DNA from: Solirubrobacterales bacterium | Lineage (GTDB): Bacteria; Actinomycetota; Thermoleophilia; Solirubrobacterales; Solirubrobacteraceae | NCBI GenBank assembly: GCA_027314825.1 | Contig: DAHVAB010000118.1 | Location: 1-7,488, forward strand | Reading direction: 5' to 3' | Length of the DNA stretch: 7,488 nucleotides | In this document: positions 1 to 5,459 of the stretch, one piece after another | Numbering within the stretch: the first letter of the stretch is position 1 | Layout: every line of letters begins with the position of its first letter | Program-made: the position numbers and the translations under genes | The notes under the pieces: model-generated | Databases searched by the model: none | Told to the model about the DNA's origin: nothing | What the model saw: the letters and a program-made list of their open reading frames with translations, nothing else

Positions 1-363
1 GCGCCTTGCCGAGACGAGCTTCGCGCCCGCGCCGGCAAGCAGCAGCATCGGCAGCAGCACGGTGAGCACCAACAGCGCGTAGTGATGCGCATCGGTCGGT
101 CCGCTCGCCGTGGAGGCCGCGACTGGCAGCCCATTGGCGATCAAGGCGAACGCGGCAGCGACCGGCCACCGGGGATCGCCCGCCAGCGAGAGCACGCTGG
201 CGATCGCAATCACCAGGATGCAGACGCTGCTCAACGCCAGGTCTTCAAGGAACAGCACCCGCATGAGGATCGGCCCCATGAGCGTGCCCGCCAGCACCGC
301 GCCCGCAAGCCAGGCGAGACGACGCAAGTCACGCCGCCGGCCGCGAGGAGCGAGCGCCAGCAC
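1..363 (-). CDS. Small multi-pass membrane protein, unknown function, 3' end beyond the window
   Basis: An open minus-strand frame runs without a stop to the left edge. From the GTG at 363-361 it gives 121 residues and continues beyond the window. The start is uncertain: the frame stays open further upstream, into the recombinase remnant on the other strand. After a basic N-terminus rich in Arg (APRGRRRDLRR) there are four hydrophobic stretches that look like membrane helices: near LAWLAGAVLAG, SSVCILVIAIASVL, PVAAAFALIANGLPVA and YALLVLTVLLPMLLLAG. Third positions are strongly G/C and the hydrophobic pattern is regular, which favours real coding over chance. I do not recognise the family, and four helices fit many small actinobacterial membrane proteins. 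The N-terminus may have been cut where the recombinase remnant abuts it. Confidence 0.45.
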   Translation of the reverse strand, partial: MLALAPRGRRRDLRRLAWLAGAVLAGTLMGPILMRVLFLEDLALSSVCILVIAIASVLSLAGDPRWPVAAAFALIANGLPVAASTASGPTDAHHYALLVLTVLLPMLLLAGAGAKLVSARR

Positions 364-612
364 GAGGTAGCCCCGCCGATCTCGTCTTCTGCAACGCGCT
401 CGGTCGCCGGCTCGATGACTCGGCGCTGCGCCGGCGCTACCGGCGTGCGCAGGCCGCGATCGGCGCACGACCCTTGAGATATCACGATCTCAGGCACACC
501 TTCGGTTCGCTCCTTGCCTCGCGCGGGGTCGATGTCGTGACGATCCAGGCGGCGATGGGTCACAGCGAGATCACGCATCACGTCGGCGGCGCTGCAGGGC
601 GCGGAGCGCTGG

Positions 613-634
613 TTGCAAGGATGCTTGCAAGATG
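613..634. repeat. Twin TTGCAAG direct repeat upstream of the nucleotidyltransferase gene
   Basis: TTGCAAG occurs twice, at 613-619 and 625-631, 12 bases apart and each followed by GATG or ATG. The TTGCAA core is self-complementary, and CTTGCAAG at 624-631 is a perfect 8-base palindrome. The pair lies about 45-60 bases ahead of the start at 676, where an operator could sit. The neighbouring winged-helix protein is a natural candidate binder, but that is inference from position only. Confidence 0.35.
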
Positions 635-664
635 TTCATCGTCCCAAGTCGCGATGGCTATCAT
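635..664 (+). promoter_or_regulatory. Possible promoter for the nucleotidyltransferase/winged-helix pair
   Basis: TATCAT at 659-664 fits a -10 element, with the weak -35-like TTCATC at 635-640 about 18 bases upstream. Transcription would start a few bases before the ATG at 676, giving an almost leaderless message. That would explain why no clear Shine-Dalgarno precedes this start. The match is weak and unsupported by anything else. Confidence 0.2.
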
Positions 665-675
665 CTCGACTCAGG

Positions 676-1263
676 ATGGCTGACATCACAACTGCCGACC
701 GTGCCAGCAAGCTGCTGGCCGCCCTTTCCGAGCAGCTCGCTTCCCGCGAACGACACTACGAGATTGTCGTCGTGGGCGGCTCCGCACTGCTCGCGTTGGG
801 CTTTGTCGACCGACCGACCAAGGATGTCGACGTAGTCGCTCTCAGCGACGCCGGCGCGTTGCAGAAGGCCGACCCGCTTCCGTCTGAGCTGATCGACGCA
901 CGCGATCGCGTTGCGCGCGACTTCGGCCTTCAGTCGAGCTGGCTCAACGCGGGACCAGCATCGCTCATGGACCTCGGGCTTCCGGAGGGATTCCTGGACC
1001 GAGTCCAGACGCGAGCGCTCGGCGATGGCCTTACGGTCCATTTTGCCTCGCGCTTGGATCAGATTCACTTCAAGCTGTACGCGCTCGTGGACCAGGGACC
1101 CGGCAAGCACGAGCAGGATCTTCGAGCGCTCGCGCCGACACGGCAGGAGCTCATCGAGGCCGCGCGATGGACGCGGAGCCACGACCCGTCCGAGGGGTTC
1201 CGGGACATGCTCGAGGAGGCATTGCGACATCTGGGAGTCGAGGATGCAGATCTCGGAGCTTAG
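676..1263 (+). CDS. Nucleotidyltransferase-fold protein, DUF6036/AbiEii-like, candidate toxin
   Basis: The 195-residue product carries the minimal nucleotidyltransferase signature. GGS at residues 34-36 (VVVGGSALLALGF) is followed by DVD at residues 50-52 (RPTKDVDVV), the usual GS...DxD pair that binds metal and nucleotide. Further on, QIHFKLYALVD and KHEQDLRAL match the conserved Lys helix and D-L pair seen in DUF6036 and AbiEii relatives. Length is normal for a stand-alone member. Known relatives such as AbiEii and MenT transfer nucleotides to RNA or protein and act as toxins; that this one does so is inference. The ATG at 676 was chosen because family-like sequence begins just after it; the frame is open upstream from a TTG at 613 but reads as non-family sequence. 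The gene ends 20 bases inside the next gene, so the two are surely co-expressed. It sits between a recombinase remnant and a transporter fragment, a typical accessory setting. Confidence 0.85.
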   Translation: MADITTADRASKLLAALSEQLASRERHYEIVVVGGSALLALGFVDRPTKDVDVVALSDAGALQKADPLPSELIDARDRVARDFGLQSSWLNAGPASLMDLGLPEGFLDRVQTRALGDGLTVHFASRLDQIHFKLYALVDQGPGKHEQDLRALAPTRQELIEAARWTRSHDPSEGFRDMLEEALRHLGVEDADLGA

Positions 1264-2260
1264 AGAGCAAGTGCGAGCGCAGCTCCTGGGATTCGCCTGG
1301 GATCAATGGGCTCAGATGGGGGTGTTCGCATCGAGCGATCGGCGCGACCGATGGGCAATGGATCCCGAGGCGCTTCTCCTGTTCACGCTCGAGGTCGGCC
1401 GCGCAGATGCCCGCCTGTTCGAGGAGGTCTCCGACTGGATGGTCGTAAACGAAGCGCTGATCGGCGTCCGACGGCTGCGCAACCTCTGCCACGACGCGGC
1501 GGACCGCGCGTTGGCCGATGCATTCCTGACCTCAGTGGCGCACTGGCGGCCGCGGGCACGGCTGGCTGGGAAGAAGCCGCCGCGAGAGCCGAATCGCTCG
1601 GAGGCGCAGCCGTTCTTTCGAGAGTCGATCACCCCGATCCACGGCCCGGTGGACGCAGGCTTCCTGCAGCACGGATGGCTCAAGGCCGAGGTGAAGCCGA
1701 GCGGGAAGTCGCAGCCCCCCGACCTGCTGGCGCCGGTCAACTTCTCGTTCCGCCTCCGTCAGATCCTTGGCGTCGGCGCTCGCGCTGAGGTGATGCGGGT
1801 GCTCCTGACCACGGGTTGGCGACGCCCCATGAACCAAGTGATGACGCAGGTGATCGCGAATGCCGCCGGGTATGCGCGACGCAACGTTCAAGAGGCACTG
1901 CACTCATTGAATTCCGCCGGGGTGATCATCGCCACGCGGTTCGGGAACGAAATACGTTACGGCGTGGAACGGGAGCGCTGGGCCACGATGATGGGACTCA
2001 CAACTGACGAGCTTCCCTTTCATCGCGACTGGCCACAGCTCCTTTACGCGCTGCGGCGACTCGCGCGTTGGCTGGAGGACACATCGCTCGATGAGCTTTC
2101 GCCGTACATGCTCGCCAGCCGCGCGCGCGACCTCGCCGATGAGATAGAGCCCGCGCTGAGATACGCCGGCGTGCATCTCAACGAAGGCCGCCAACCGGGC
2201 GCGGACTACTGGCACAGCTTCTGCGAATTGGCAAGCGCCGCGTTGGACTCGCTCCGGTAG
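1244..2260 (+). CDS. Winged-helix partner protein of the nucleotidyltransferase, unknown function
   Basis: The 338-residue product starts at ATG 1244, with GGGAG at 1233-1237 six bases upstream as ribosome binding site and a 20-base overlap with the preceding gene. Three parts are visible. Residues 1 to about 110 are helical and start MQISELREQVRAQLLGFAW, with a characteristic DPEALLLFTLEVGRADARLFEEV stretch (split here: DPEALLLFTLEVG, then RADARLFEEV). A Pro- and Lys-rich linker (KKPPREPNRSE) follows. Residues about 175-255 look like a winged helix-turn-helix: RAEVMRVLLTTG, ANAAGYARRNVQEALHSLNSAGV, then a wing ending EIRYGVERERW, the MarR/ArsR-like helix-helix-wing order. The rest is helical and acidic-basic. 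There is no membrane segment. Coupling to a nucleotidyltransferase-fold gene suggests an antitoxin and autorepressor, but the order (enzyme first) and large size differ from AbiEi, so another role, such as a sensor or substrate adaptor, is possible. The stop TAG abuts a transporter fragment in the same frame. Confidence 0.85.
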   Translation: MQISELREQVRAQLLGFAWDQWAQMGVFASSDRRDRWAMDPEALLLFTLEVGRADARLFEEVSDWMVVNEALIGVRRLRNLCHDAADRALADAFLTSVAHWRPRARLAGKKPPREPNRSEAQPFFRESITPIHGPVDAGFLQHGWLKAEVKPSGKSQPPDLLAPVNFSFRLRQILGVGARAEVMRVLLTTGWRRPMNQVMTQVIANAAGYARRNVQEALHSLNSAGVIIATRFGNEIRYGVERERWATMMGLTTDELPFHRDWPQLLYALRRLARWLEDTSLDELSPYMLASRARDLADEIEPALRYAGVHLNEGRQPGADYWHSFCELASAALDSLR

Positions 2261-2545
2261 AACCCGCAGTCGATCAGCCACCTGGGAGTGCTCGCCGCCG
2301 CAGGCGTGATCGGTTTCATCGGCAACGAGATCGCCGCCCAGGTGCGACTGCGGGCAGGACGCAGGCTGGAGAGCCCGGCGCTGATCGCAGACGGCTACCA
2401 CGCTCGCACCGACGGGTTCGTAAGCCTCGCGGTCATCGCCAGCGCGATCGTCCTCGCCGCTGGCGTGAAGATCGCCGACCCGATCATCGGCCTCGCCATC
2501 TCCCTTGTGATCATGCGCATCACCTGGCAGTCATTTCGCACCGTC
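2261..2545 (+). pseudogene. Cation diffusion facilitator (CDF) transporter, internal fragment
   Basis: Immediately after the preceding stop codon the same frame reads NPQSISHLGVLAAAGVIGF, GNEIAAQVRLRAGRR, ALIADGYHARTDGFVSLAV and KIADPIIGLAISLVIM, ending near TWQSFRTV. This is the membrane core of a CDF metal exporter, the region of helices 4 to 6. It includes the helix-5 HxxxD metal site (HARTD) and the ADPIIGL turn into helix 6. About 95 residues remain of a family protein of roughly 300. Helices 1-3 and the cytoplasmic C-terminal domain are absent. After FRTV the frame stays open but turns into low-complexity Ala/Pro sequence with no CDF likeness. Intact members move Zn2+, Co2+ or Fe2+ out in exchange for protons; this piece could not. 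A GTG-started ORF at 2288 exists but is probably not a real protein. Confidence 0.7.
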
Positions 2546-2778
2546 CAAGCCGAGCCCGGACACGGCGAGTTCGGCGAGCAGGCGCGGGATGCGGTCGCGC
2601 CTGGAGCCGAGATCGCATCTCCTTCTCGGCAAGCTCCCGCAGTCGCTGCAGCTGCTCTGGCATCTCCTCCAGTGGCCGACGGCGCCGTCGTGTGGGCGAT
2701 GACGCCGTCTGGCGTCCGAGCACGCGCGATTGAGCGCCCGACCGGCATGGGGTCGCATGGCGCGGTTCGCGGCTTGTT
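2546..2778. other. Gene-free stretch with possible decayed coding sequence
   Basis: No recognisable gene lies between the transporter fragment and the tRNA block. On the minus strand at 2672-2619 a short stretch reads LEEMPEQLQRLRELAEKE, which looks like a real helix. The next frame then gives RDRIPRLLAELAVSGLG. This hints at a frameshifted remnant, perhaps the tail of a luciferase-like oxidoreductase, but the match is too short to name. Confidence 0.25.
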
Positions 2779-2802
2779 TGGTACCCACGAGTGGTACCCA
2801 CG
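2779..2802. repeat. Two direct copies of TGGTACCCACG near the tRNA 3' end
   Basis: The 11-base unit TGGTACCCACG occurs at 2779-2789 and 2792-2802, separated by AG. Each copy contains the palindrome GGTACC, and the two palindromes flank a short centre, so the whole is also a near-inverted repeat. It lies about 70 bases from the tRNA 3' end. Protein-binding or arm-type sites of a tRNA-targeting integrase often sit there, but that role is inference. Confidence 0.5.
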
Positions 2803-2837
2803 GCGTTGTCGGGGCGCACCGATCGGCCCCTGAACGG

Positions 2838-2867
2838 CCGAAACCCGCACAACAATGCGGGTTTCGG
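2838..2867 (-). terminator. Hairpin terminator of tRNA-Arg
   Basis: CCGAAACCCGCA at 2838-2849 pairs perfectly with TGCGGGTTTCGG at 2856-2867, leaving a 6-base loop. The 12-bp stem starts four bases beyond the tRNA 3' end on the minus strand. No U-tract follows, as is common for actinobacterial terminators. Confidence 0.7.
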
Positions 2868-2871
2868 AAGC

Positions 2872-2944
<73 letters not shown>

Positions 2945-2954
2945 AGGGACGCCC

Positions 2955-2960
2955 AGTGTA
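2955..2960 (-). promoter_or_regulatory. Likely -10 element of the tRNA-Arg promoter
   Basis: TACACT on the minus strand fits TAnnnT and ends ten bases before the mature tRNA 5' end, the usual distance for a stable-RNA promoter. No convincing -35 box is visible in the G/C-rich sequence upstream. Confidence 0.4.
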
Positions 2961-2990
2961 GTCGCCGGTGCTCGGCGAGGGGGCGAAGGG

Positions 2991-3099
2991 GGCGGTGGGA
3001 GCACTCGCGGTGGACGCACTCGCGGTGAGAGCACTCGCGGTGGGAGCACTCGCGGTGGGAGCACTCGCGGTGGGAGCACCCGCGACGGGAGCACTCGCA
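2991..3099. repeat. 15-bp tandem repeat array
   Basis: About seven units of GCACTCGCGGTGGGA run head to tail, with cleanest phase from 3001. Units 3031-3075 are identical and the outer ones carry one to four changes. The array lies just upstream of the tRNA promoter on the minus strand. Its 15-base period would encode GALAV on the plus strand or a Pro-rich RVLPP repeat on the minus strand, but neither frame joins a recognisable gene. It is probably a non-coding minisatellite. Confidence 0.9.
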
Positions 3100-3261
3100 T
3101 TACTGAATCTCCCGCGACCGCGGATGCGTAGCCGGCCACGGTGACCAGCGGGGTCTTGCGGAAGAGATCCTGGAGCGGGCAGCCGACGCGATCGTTAGAG
3201 AGCCCGTCGATGCGGCCGCGACCGCGCCCCGCACAGGCGGCACGAATCGCAGAGCAGACGC
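3100..3261. other. Intergenic region ahead of the polysaccharide cluster
   Basis: This holds the leader of the glycosyltransferase cluster. I see no convincing -35/-10 pair, terminator or strong Shine-Dalgarno before the ATG at 3262. Frames on both strands are open, as expected at this GC content, but none resembles a known protein. Confidence 0.35.
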
Positions 3262-4272
3262 ATGATGACCGGCCCGCAGACATCAAGCAACGACCGCGCC
3301 GCGCAGGAGCCTTCGCCCCGCGACCACGCGGTGCGAACCGCGCCACAGGAGCCTTCGCCCCGCGACCACGCGGTGCGAGCCGCGCCACAGGAGCCTTCTC
3401 CCCGCAGCCACGCGGTGCGAGCCGCGCCACGCCGCACCCTGCAGCTGGCGCCGCCGCAGCCGGAGCAGGGCGGCGAGCTGTTCGTCAGCGACCAGCCGTC
3501 GGTGCGCATCGAGTGCGAGGGAGTGCGGGTGAGCGCGGTGATCCCGGCGCGCAACGAGGCGGGCAACCTCGCCTACGTGTTCGGGCGGCTGCCGGATGAT
3601 CTGCACGAGCTGATCCTCGTGGACGGACATTCGACCGATGGAACGGTCGAGGAGGCGCGGCGGCTGCGGCCCGATGTGAAGGTCGTCCACCAGCAGGGGC
3701 ACGGCAAGGGCGACGCGCTCAGCGAGGGGTTCGCTGCCGCCACCGGCGAGGTGATCGTGATGCTCGACGCGGACGGCTCGACCGATCCGCGGGAGATCCC
3801 GCGCTTCGTGGCCGCCCTCTGCGCCGGGGCTGACTTCGTGAAGGGCTCCCGCTACGCGCAGGGGGGCGGCAGCAGCGATCTGACGCCGCCCCGGCGGATC
3901 GGCAACTCGCTGCTGTGCGGGCTCGTCAACACTCTCTACGGCACCCATTACACCGACCTCTGCTACGGCTACAACGCCTTCTGGGGCCGCTGCCTTCCCT
4001 ACATCCGCCTCGACGTGCCGGGCTTCGAGGTGGAGACGCTCATAAACGTGCGGATCGCGCGGGCCGGCCTGCTCATCCAGGAGGTGCCGAGCTACGAGCG
4101 CCCGCGCCTGGAGGGCACGAGCAACCTGAAGGCGGTCCGCGACGGGCTGCAGATCCTGCGCACGATCGGCCTCGAGCGGATGCGCATCTCCCAGCGGCGC
4201 GGCCTGACCGCGCTTCGCGACAGCAACCTCGCCGTGCTGGCCGGCCTGCTGAGAAGGCCGGGCTCGCGATGA
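3262..4272 (+). CDS. GT2 glycosyltransferase, DPM1-like
   Basis: The 336-residue product has a GT-A fold domain from about residue 90. VSAVIPARNEAGNL opens it, ELILVDGHSTDGT (D121) binds the nucleotide, and MLDADGSTDPREI has the metal-binding DxD at D169 and D171. FVKGSRYAQGGG and DLCYGYNAFW cover the acceptor side. This pattern is that of dolichol-phosphate mannose synthase-like GT2 enzymes, which move a sugar from a nucleotide donor, often to a polyprenyl phosphate, at the inner membrane face. There is no transmembrane tail. The first 90 residues are unusual: low-complexity sequence with three copies of a 14-residue repeat. The start is uncertain, because ATG codons at 3262 and 3265 lack a clear ribosome binding site and the enzyme could begin at a later GTG closer to the catalytic domain. 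The stop overlaps the next start as ATGA, so the two are translationally coupled. Confidence 0.82.
   Translation: MMTGPQTSSNDRAAQEPSPRDHAVRTAPQEPSPRDHAVRAAPQEPSPRSHAVRAAPRRTLQLAPPQPEQGGELFVSDQPSVRIECEGVRVSAVIPARNEAGNLAYVFGRLPDDLHELILVDGHSTDGTVEEARRLRPDVKVVHQQGHGKGDALSEGFAAATGEVIVMLDADGSTDPREIPRFVAALCAGADFVKGSRYAQGGGSSDLTPPRRIGNSLLCGLVNTLYGTHYTDLCYGYNAFWGRCLPYIRLDVPGFEVETLINVRIARAGLLIQEVPSYERPRLEGTSNLKAVRDGLQILRTIGLERMRISQRRGLTALRDSNLAVLAGLLRRPGSR
3304..3429 (+). repeat. 42-bp tandem triplication inside the GT2 gene
   Basis: Three adjoining 42-base units (3304-3345, 3346-3387, 3388-3429) encode QEPSPRDHAVR(T/A)AP, with S for D in the third copy. Units one and two differ at a single base; unit three differs from unit two at three positions. 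The near-identity points to recent slippage or unequal crossover. As 42 is divisible by three, copy-number change would keep the frame. Confidence 0.92.
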
Positions 4273-5459
4273 GCGCGACCGCCACCGATCGGGCCACCGG
4301 CCTGGACAGCCCCGCGGTCCGGCCGGGCGCGGCCGGCGAGCTCACCGCCACGCGCGATGACGGCTCGCCGATCAGGGTGGCCATCCTCGCGCCCGGATAC
4401 GGGCCGGGCCACGGCGTGCTCGGCCGCCACGTGCAGGCGATCGCGGACGCCACGGCCCTCGCCGGCGGCGAGGTGCAGGTGCTCGTGCACGCGCCCGCGC
4501 GAGCGAAGCTCGCAGCGGCCGGCCACGGGCTCTCGATCGTCCGCTTCCCACCCCCGATCCCGCATTCGGAGAGCGCGCTCTCCCGCTCCCTATGGAAGTA
4601 CCTGCGCAGCCACGGCGGCGAGCTCGACATCGTCCACGCCCACGGCGAGGCCGCGCTGCCGGCGCTGATCGCAGCCCGCGACGCCGCCCCCCATCTCATC
4701 TTCACCCCCCACTGGTATGCCTCCGCGCAGCGGCACCTGCGCCATCTCGCCCAGGGGCGCGTCTACCGCTTCGACCGGCGCGTGCTGGAGCGCGCCGACC
4801 GCGTGCTCTGCGTCTCTCGCAGCGAGGCGCTGCAGGTCGCCCGCCACGCGCCCGCGACACGCCTGGAGGTGGTGCCGAACGGGTTTGACTGCGCGGCGAT
4901 CGCGCGCGCGGAGCCGTTGCAGATCGACGATGGCGAGCAGGCGATCCTCACTGTCGACCGGCTCACCCGCTGGGCTGGGATCCACCGGCTCGCCTCCGCG
5001 CTGCTCGCCCTCCCGGAGCGCTACCGCCTGCTGATCGCCGGCCGCGGCCACGCCCGCGCCAGCCTCGAAGCTCATGTCGACTATCTCGGGCTCTCCGACC
5101 GGGTGCGGTTCCTCGGCGCGGTCTCCGACAGGGACCTGCACCGCTGGATGCGCACGGCCTCGGTGGTGGCCAGCCTGAAGGAGGAGAGCCTGTGGGGCGG
5201 GACGATGCTGAGCGCCGCCTGCGCGGGCACGCCGGTGCTCGCCTCCGAGATCTCGGCCAACCGCGAGGCGGCGCAGATGCTCGATCCGGCCCAGGTCGCC
5301 TTCGTCTCGCGCAGGGCCTCGCCCTTTGCGATCGCTGAGGCGATCGAGCATCTCAGCTCAGGCCCGGGCCGCTTCGCGGCGCCGCTGGTGCCCACCTGGC
5401 AGGTTGCCGCGCAGCGCACGATCTTGATCTACAAGAGCGTGCTGCGCGATGGCGACTGA
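4269..5459 (+). CDS. GT4-family glycosyltransferase (GT-B fold)
   Basis: The 396-residue product starts at ATG 4269, overlapping the previous stop by four bases; the frame is open far upstream but only as a shadow of the GT2 gene. After about 35 variable residues comes the N-terminal Rossmann domain (VAILAPGYGPGHGVLGRHV, DIVHAHGEAALPALIA). The C-terminal domain has RVLCVSRSEALQVA, RLEVVPNGFD and GLSDRVRFLGAVSDRDL. These are GT4 hallmarks, used by retaining enzymes that take sugar from nucleotide donors at the cytoplasmic side. Two donor-site features differ from the consensus. The usual R...K pair reads RLTRWAG, keeping R231 but with A236 for lysine. The EX7E region reads KEESLWGGTMLSAACAG, with S315 where the second glutamate normally stands. 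Activity may be altered. It sits between a GT2 gene and a malectin-GH16 gene, whose start lies 11 bases inside this one, so a polysaccharide pathway is likely. Confidence 0.9.
   Translation: MSATATDRATGLDSPAVRPGAAGELTATRDDGSPIRVAILAPGYGPGHGVLGRHVQAIADATALAGGEVQVLVHAPARAKLAAAGHGLSIVRFPPPIPHSESALSRSLWKYLRSHGGELDIVHAHGEAALPALIAARDAAPHLIFTPHWYASAQRHLRHLAQGRVYRFDRRVLERADRVLCVSRSEALQVARHAPATRLEVVPNGFDCAAIARAEPLQIDDGEQAILTVDRLTRWAGIHRLASALLALPERYRLLIAGRGHARASLEAHVDYLGLSDRVRFLGAVSDRDLHRWMRTASVVASLKEESLWGGTMLSAACAGTPVLASEISANREAAQMLDPAQVAFVSRRASPFAIAEAIEHLSSGPGRFAAPLVPTWQVAAQRTILIYKSVLRDGD

Larger units (their letters stand above)
372..683 (+). pseudogene. Tyrosine recombinase (phage-type integrase) C-terminal remnant
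   Basis: The frame reads as the catalytic half of a tyrosine recombinase from about 378 to 575: ADLVFCNALGRRLDD, then YHDLRHTFGSLLASRGVD, then IQAAMGHSEIT. The HxxR box (HDLRHTF) and the GHS histidine are intact. The first catalytic arginine, the whole N-terminal DNA-binding region and the C-terminal RYLH segment with the nucleophilic tyrosine are missing. After GHSEIT the frame goes on as HHVGGAAGRG to a stop at 681-683, which does not resemble the family. The stretch holding the remnant therefore encodes a protein that cannot cut DNA. It is the best evidence that this side of the tRNA gene once held an integrated element. The left border lies near 360-378, where the minus-strand membrane gene begins. 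A short TTG-initiated ORF (474-683) exists within it but is unlikely to be functional. Confidence 0.75.

Noticed and set aside
82..477. Plus-strand 131-residue frame at the left end
   Set aside because: Arg/Gln/His-rich composition with no motif. The minus strand has a coherent membrane-protein pattern in the same DNA.
661..1230. 189-residue minus-strand frame opposite the nucleotidyltransferase gene
   Set aside because: No motifs; antisense shadow of a gene with recognisable family signature.
911..1243. Upstream extension of the winged-helix gene within the nucleotidyltransferase gene
   Set aside because: Arg/Ser-rich shadow translation. ATG 1244 has a Shine-Dalgarno (GGGAG) at proper spacing.
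2381..2850. Plus-strand frame continuing from the CDF fragment to 2833 as one gene
   Set aside because: Family likeness ends near 2545. The remainder is low-complexity Ala/Pro sequence reaching the tRNA terminator region.
2991..3099. CRISPR array
   Set aside because: Units are 15 bp and contiguous with no unique spacers, and no cas gene is present.
2968..3144. Small plus-strand frame encoding GALAV repeats (GTG start)
   Set aside because: It is only the translation of the 15-bp array, with no ribosome binding site and no resemblance to a known peptide.
3915..4268. Upstream extension of the GT4 gene within the GT2 gene
   Set aside because: The sequence is a His/Arg/Pro-rich out-of-frame shadow of GT2. 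The ATGA overlap at 4269 gives a natural start.
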